A stretch of DNA of 9,378 nucleotides. Origin: Rhodospirillaceae bacterium (lineage in GTDB: Bacteria > Pseudomonadota > Alphaproteobacteria > Puniceispirillales > Puniceispirillaceae). The DNA lies in NCBI GenBank assembly GCA_002721775.1, contig PBLM01000059.1, positions 11,167 through 20,544 on the forward strand, written 5' to 3'. The notes beneath the pieces are model-generated. The model saw nothing but the letters and a program-made list of their open reading frames with translations, was not told where the DNA came from and made no database searches. The position numbers were made by a program, and so were the translations under genes. Positions 6,896 through 9,378 of this stretch are shown piece after piece. Position 1 is the stretch's first letter. Every line of letters begins with the position of its first letter.

Positions 6896-7660
6896 TTATT
6901 CCCATTTTCCGACCGTTGCGCCGCCTTCCATGGGAAGGGCTGCGCCGTTTATAAACCCAGCCTCGTCAGAGGCCAGAAACAGAGTTGCGGCGGCAGCTTC
7001 TTCCAAAAGACCAATGCGCTTAAGCGGGTAGGCGTTATGTTGGCGGCGGATGCCTTCATCTTGGTCTCCATTCACGGCAAAGCCCACTCGCGTCATATCC
7101 GTTTCAATCACGCCAGGGCAAAGAGCATTGACGCGTACATCAGGGGCAAGTTCCATTGCCATTGATCTTGTCAGGTTTACAACTGCGCCCTTAGAGGCAC
7201 AATAGGCAGTCGTATTGGGATACCCATTAAGGCCAGATTCAGAGGCGATATTCACAATCACACCTTTGGAGGTTTTCAACGCACCAAGTGCTGCTTGAGT
7301 AGTGAAATATAGCGCTTTTACATTTGAATCCATGACAGCGTTCCAGATTGCTTCGCTTGTGTCTTCAATAGACCCTTTTTCAAATATCCCAGCGTTATTG
7401 ACCAATACGTCAAGCCCACCAAAGCTTTTGACTGCGGTTTGCACGGCGCTTTGGCATCCAGCAACTGTGCTTAAATCGGCAATCGCCATATGTGATCCGG
7501 CCAATTTGGTTTGCGCAGTTTCTACACCTGACTTGGTGCGTCCATTTAAGGCGACCAAAGCACCTTCCTGATGAAAGGCTTTCGCAATCGCAAAGCCAAT
7601 ACCGCGCGTTGCGCCTGTGATAAGCACGCGCTTTCCCGCAAACCTGCATGAAGTAGGCAT
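6896..7660 (-). CDS. Short-chain dehydrogenase/reductase (SDR family, classical type)
   Basis: An NAD(P)-dependent oxidoreductase of 254 residues, the normal length for classical SDRs. The cofactor motif TGATRGIG lies at 15-22, with R41 in NGRT after strand 2 (compatible with NADP), D62 in ADLS, NNAG at 88-91, and the catalytic tetrad N113, S140, Y153, K157 (YCASK). PGVIETDM (from the PG motif) and the C-terminal GAALPMEGG segment are also classical. I place the start at the ATG at 7660. It overlaps the stop of the upstream small ORF as TGATG and gives a standard N-terminus; a TTG at 7696 would extend the protein by 12 residues without a well-spaced ribosome site. The substrate is unknown. 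It sits 233 bases upstream of the binding-protein gene on the same strand, so it may share a pathway with the imported compound. Confidence 0.9.
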   Translation of the reverse strand: MPTSCRFAGKRVLITGATRGIGFAIAKAFHQEGALVALNGRTKSGVETAQTKLAGSHMAIADLSTVAGCQSAVQTAVKSFGGLDVLVNNAGIFEKGSIEDTSEAIWNAVMDSNVKALYFTTQAALGALKTSKGVIVNIASESGLNGYPNTTAYCASKGAVVNLTRSMAMELAPDVRVNALCPGVIETDMTRVGFAVNGDQDEGIRRQHNAYPLKRIGLLEEAAAATLFLASDEAGFINGAALPMEGGATVGKWE

Positions 7661-7827
7661 CAGTTTGACTTTGGTTTGCAAACGAGTTGCTCGCAATCTT
7701 TGATCAAGAACTCCACTCTAAGCTTTGCCTCTTTGATGAGTTTTCTCATTTGCCATTCTTCATTTCTAAAGTCGTACTTGCTACAGCAATAATGCGTGCG
7801 TGAGATACTACATTCATACACCTTCAT
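7660..7827 (-). CDS. Small cysteine-rich ORF (55 aa), translationally coupled to the SDR gene
   Basis: I do not recognise this protein. The frame runs from ATG at 7827 to TGA at 7660-7662. GGGAG lies 5 bases before the ATG (minus strand, 7837-7833), and the stop overlaps the SDR start as TGATG, the usual signature of translational coupling. The 55-residue product begins MKVYECSISRTHYCCSKYDF. It has five cysteines (C6, C14, C15, C45, C50) and a charged, probably helical middle (about residues 22-49, rich in E, K and L). There is no signal peptide or membrane segment. The cysteine spacing could suit metal binding or disulphides, but no known motif matches. Its codons are more A-rich (AAA, AAG, AGA) than those of the SDR. 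It may be a real small protein or a leader peptide that sets SDR translation; I favour a translated ORF. Confidence 0.55.
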   Translation of the reverse strand: MKVYECSISRTHYCCSKYDFRNEEWQMRKLIKEAKLRVEFLIKDCEQLVCKPKSN

Positions 7828-8001
7828 TTTATCTCCCATTGGTTTTGGGTGGCTAAACCCATTTCCCTAGCGAAAAGAGTACAGTCTAACAGCAATAAAT
7901 CAATGAAGATTGTTTATTTTTGGTGTGCCGTAAAATTCACACGCGCAATCAGCGGCTATCCGGTTTGCGTTGTGTCCCCTTTATCAGGCGTAGGGGGGGG
8001 C

Positions 8002-8058
8002 GTGGTTAAAAAACAAGCAGGACAGGGTGTTAAGATACTGCTCTCACATTTTTTGGAC
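8002..8058 (+). repeat. Diverged direct repeat, copy 1
   Basis: The core GATACTGCTCTCACA (8034-8048) followed by six T and GGA matches the second copy at 8555-8569 (GATACTGCTGTCACA, then A, seven T and GAT) with one mismatch in 15. Similarity continues upstream for roughly 30 bases with gaps (GGT, an A-run, CAA, GG, AGG). In one frame both copies read I-L-L-S-(H/Q)-F-(L/F), so the repeat may be the remnant of a coding end or of a mobile sequence. The copies are 521 bases apart and bracket the DUF1330 gene. Confidence 0.5.
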
Positions 8059-8080
8059 TGAGGTGCAAAGTAACTCTTTT

Positions 8081-8107
8081 ATTTTCTGACAGAAAGTCTT
8101 TTTTTTT
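8081..8107 (+). terminator. Possible rho-independent terminator
   Basis: ATTTTCT (8081-8087), loop GAC, and AGAAAGT (8091-8097) pair over 7 bases with one G-U, followed by C and nine T (8099-8107). The layout fits a plus-strand terminator, but the stem is short and AT-rich. No convincing plus-strand gene lies upstream; it might end an unrecognised RNA or read-through transcript. Confidence 0.3.
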
Positions 8108-8157
8108 ATTTATCAAGGGATCACCAAGATGGACTGGTTCGAGCAACAGAGCTAGAC

Positions 8158-8163
8158 TATATT
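8158..8163 (+). promoter_or_regulatory. Candidate -10 box for the DUF1330 gene
   Basis: TATATT lies 22 bases before the DUF1330 ATG, which would give a short leader containing GGAGG. No clear -35 hexamer sits 16-18 bases upstream, so support is limited to the -10 match and its spacing. Confidence 0.25.
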
Positions 8164-8185
8164 TTAGAAAACTTTGGAGGTTGAT

Positions 8186-8473
8186 ATGAAAAAAGGTTAT
8201 TTAATGGCTAATCTAAGAGTAGATGATCCTGAAATTTTTAAGCAATTTTCATCAGTGGCTCTTCCACTAATTGAAAGATTTGGTGGGAAGCTTTTGGCAA
8301 GAGGGCCAGATGCAGATCGCCATGAGGGTACTGTAAGCGGTATAGTAACGCTAATAGAATTTGAAAGCAAAGCTGCCGCTGAAAACTTTTATTTCAGCGA
8401 TGAATACAAAGCAGCCAAGGCAATTAGGGATAAAGGAGTTGATACTGACCTTATGATTATTGAGGGGCTGTAA
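8186..8473 (+). CDS. DUF1330 family protein
   Basis: A 95-residue protein of the DUF1330 family, small dimeric alpha/beta-barrel (ferredoxin-like) proteins without an established reaction. Family features are the N-terminal KKGYLMANLRVDDPEIF, GGKLLARGPDAD (about 32-43), the VTLIEFESKAAAENFYFSDEYKAAK segment with the conserved F/Y-x-S-x-E-Y, and the C-terminal D-L-M-I-I-E-G. The ATG at 8186 has GGAGG 5 bases upstream; a TTG at 8174 would add four residues and lie over that site. The gene is AT-rich (about 32% G+C in 8221-8280) compared with the transporter genes. It stands alone on its strand, flanked by two repeat copies, with no visible partner. Confidence 0.88.
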   Translation: MKKGYLMANLRVDDPEIFKQFSSVALPLIERFGGKLLARGPDADRHEGTVSGIVTLIEFESKAAAENFYFSDEYKAAKAIRDKGVDTDLMIIEGL

Positions 8474-8520
8474 ATTAAGAAAATGCCTTAATTGAAGAAA
8501 CAAGGCCCTTACTTTAGCGC

Positions 8521-8580
8521 GGAGGTCAAAAACTAACGGCGGTTAGGTTGGTAGGATACTGCTGTCACAATTTTTTTGAT
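8521..8580 (+). repeat. Diverged direct repeat, copy 2
   Basis: Partner of the repeat at 8002-8058, lying 48 bases after the DUF1330 stop and just beyond the htpX 3' end. The best-conserved part is 8555-8569. This copy also contains a small inverted repeat, CTAAC and GTTAG around GGCG (8533-8546), which the first copy lacks. Confidence 0.5.
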
Positions 8581-8601
8581 AAAGGTTAGTAAAATCTTTA
8601 G

Positions 8602-9378
8602 CTAAGAATTTCTTTGGACTTTGGGAATATTTGTTTTTCTAATACTGCTTCTTGAATTGTTCGCTAAATTCTTCAAGGCATTTACCCTATTGGTCGTAGA
8701 CGGGTGTGTGGAGAAAAGCCTGTCGTGTTTGTGAGCATGTAAAGGGTTTATAATAAACATGTGAGCTGTTGAGGGGTTTCTTTCAGCACTATGGTTGTCA
8801 ATTTTTTTTGCAAAACCTTCGATGCGTTGTAACGCAGATGCAAGCCACATTGGATTGCCGCATATCTCAGCTCCAACTCTGTCTGCTTCATACTCTCGGC
8901 TACGACTAATAGCCATTTGGATAAGAGAAGCTGCTAGTGGAGCAAGGATCATCATAGCCAATATACCTAAAAAGCCCATTTGATTATTTCTCCTGTTTCC
9001 GAAGAACATCATAAAATTAGCAAGCATGGAAATAGCACCCGCAAATGTGGCTGCAACAACCATAATGGTGGTATCTCTGTTCTTAATATGGGCTAATTCA
9101 TGTGCCATAACGGCTGCTATTTCCTCTTTTGTAAGTCGAGAAAGCAGACCTGTAGTGGCTGCTACTGCAGAGTTTTCGGGGTTTCTCCCAGTTGCAAAAG
9201 CATTAGGTTGTTCGTTTGGTATTTCATAAACTTTAGGTATAGGTAAGTTTGCATTTTTAGCTAACTTGGCCACCATTTTGTGTAATGGATCGGAGGATGG
9301 CAATGGAGCTGCCTTATACATCCTGAGAACCATTTGATCTGAATTATACCAAGCAAATGCATTCATCCCTACAGCAAA
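8602..9378 (-). CDS. htpX: Membrane zinc metalloprotease HtpX, N-terminus missing
   Basis: An inner-membrane M48 protease that degrades misfolded membrane proteins. The frame is open through base 9378 (about 258 residues visible), and homologous text (F-A-V-G-M-N-A-F) continues upstream of the ATG at 9366. The start, with the first membrane helices (about 40 residues), therefore lies outside the window. Counting from that [12 protein letters not shown] is at 9-17, the zinc motif HELAH at 89-93 with catalytic E90, and the third ligand is probably E158 in SREYEAD. Two hydrophobic segments (about 100-122 and 131-153) lie between these. The soluble C-terminal part includes [22 protein letters not shown], close to the standard STHP end. 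It is about 37% G+C in one counted line, lower than the transporter genes, but the protein is complete within the window and looks functional. Confidence 0.92.
   Translation of the reverse strand, partial: FAVGMNAFAWYNSDQMVLRMYKAAPLPSSDPLHKMVAKLAKNANLPIPKVYEIPNEQPNAFATGRNPENSAVAATTGLLSRLTKEEIAAVMAHELAHIKNRDTTIMVVAATFAGAISMLANFMMFFGNRRNNQMGFLGILAMMILAPLAASLIQMAISRSREYEADRVGAEICGNPMWLASALQRIEGFAKKIDNHSAERNPSTAHMFIINPLHAHKHDRLFSTHPSTTNRVNALKNLANNSRSSIRKTNIPKVQRNS

Larger units (their letters stand above)
7828..8185. other. Gene-poor stretch of about 360 bases
   Basis: I see no convincing gene here. The only longer frame, 7849-8061 (+), starts with GTG, lacks a ribosome site and has non-descript composition. 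The stretch contains a run of eight G (7993-8000), one copy of a diverged repeat (about 8002-8058), a hairpin with a T-run (8081-8107) and, at its right end, the likely promoter and ribosome site of the DUF1330 gene. On the minus strand, bases just above 7827 must contain the promoter of the small ORF and SDR gene, but no good -35/-10 pair stands out. G+C falls steeply to the right of about 8060. Confidence 0.5.

Noticed and set aside
7923..7942. GTGTG/CACAC inverted repeat resembling a CRP site
   Set aside because: The spacing between the half-sites is wrong for CRP (8 instead of 6 bases in the best register) and the arms are only 5 bp.
7849..8061. Plus-strand frame of 70 codons starting with GTG
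   Set aside because: There is no ribosome site, no recognisable domain and an eight-G run inside; its end coincides with a repeat copy. Treated as non-coding.
8473..8493. AATTAAG/CTTAATT hairpin at the DUF1330 stop codon
   Set aside because: The stem is almost all A-T and no T-run follows, so it is a poor terminator candidate.
8531..8547. Integron attC-like site in repeat copy 2 (GTTAGGT resembles GTTRRRY)
   Set aside because: The matching RYYYAAC partner is absent, the hairpin is only a few base pairs and copy 1 lacks it, so a gene-cassette interpretation is not supported.

Overview
The window looks like chromosomal DNA of a proteobacterium, most likely a marine alphaproteobacterium of Rhodobacterales type. 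That guess rests on the gene families and the mixed base composition; there is no rRNA or other marker gene. Composition is uneven. In 60-base lines counted by hand, G+C is about 65% in the left operon (961-1020), 48% in the ABC transporter genes (3601-3660) and 32-37% at the right end (8221-8280, 8641-8700).

Bases 1-2078 (+) are the tail of a bacterial microcompartment (BMC) operon. It holds a tandem-domain shell protein cut by the window edge, a malate/lactate-dehydrogenase-family enzyme with an extra EutQ-like N-terminal module that may target it to the shell, and a Rid-family protein that lacks the usual catalytic arginine. The genes overlap or abut, so they are one transcription unit. 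No aldehyde dehydrogenase, phosphotransacylase or signature lyase is visible, so the BMC type cannot be settled here.

Bases 2082-7827 (-) converge on that operon, with only 3 bases between the two stop codons. In transcription order they are: an unrecognised 55-residue cysteine-rich ORF (7827-7660), an SDR oxidoreductase coupled to it by a TGATG overlap, a periplasmic binding protein, and the LivH, LivM, LivG and LivF components of a branched-chain-amino-acid-type (HAAT) ABC importer. The binding-protein gene has its own 15-bp palindromic operator candidate just upstream. A strong hairpin separates it from the permease genes. The imported substrate is unknown; supplying the BMC pathway is an attractive but unproven idea.

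Bases 7828-9378 are AT-rich. They hold a gene-poor stretch, a small DUF1330 gene (+) bracketed by two diverged copies of a roughly 55-60 bp repeat, and the C-terminal part of the membrane protease HtpX (-), which runs off the right edge.

The points most worth following are the EutQ-like module on the dehydrogenase, the small cysteine-rich ORF coupled to the SDR, and the unusual Rid protein in a BMC operon.
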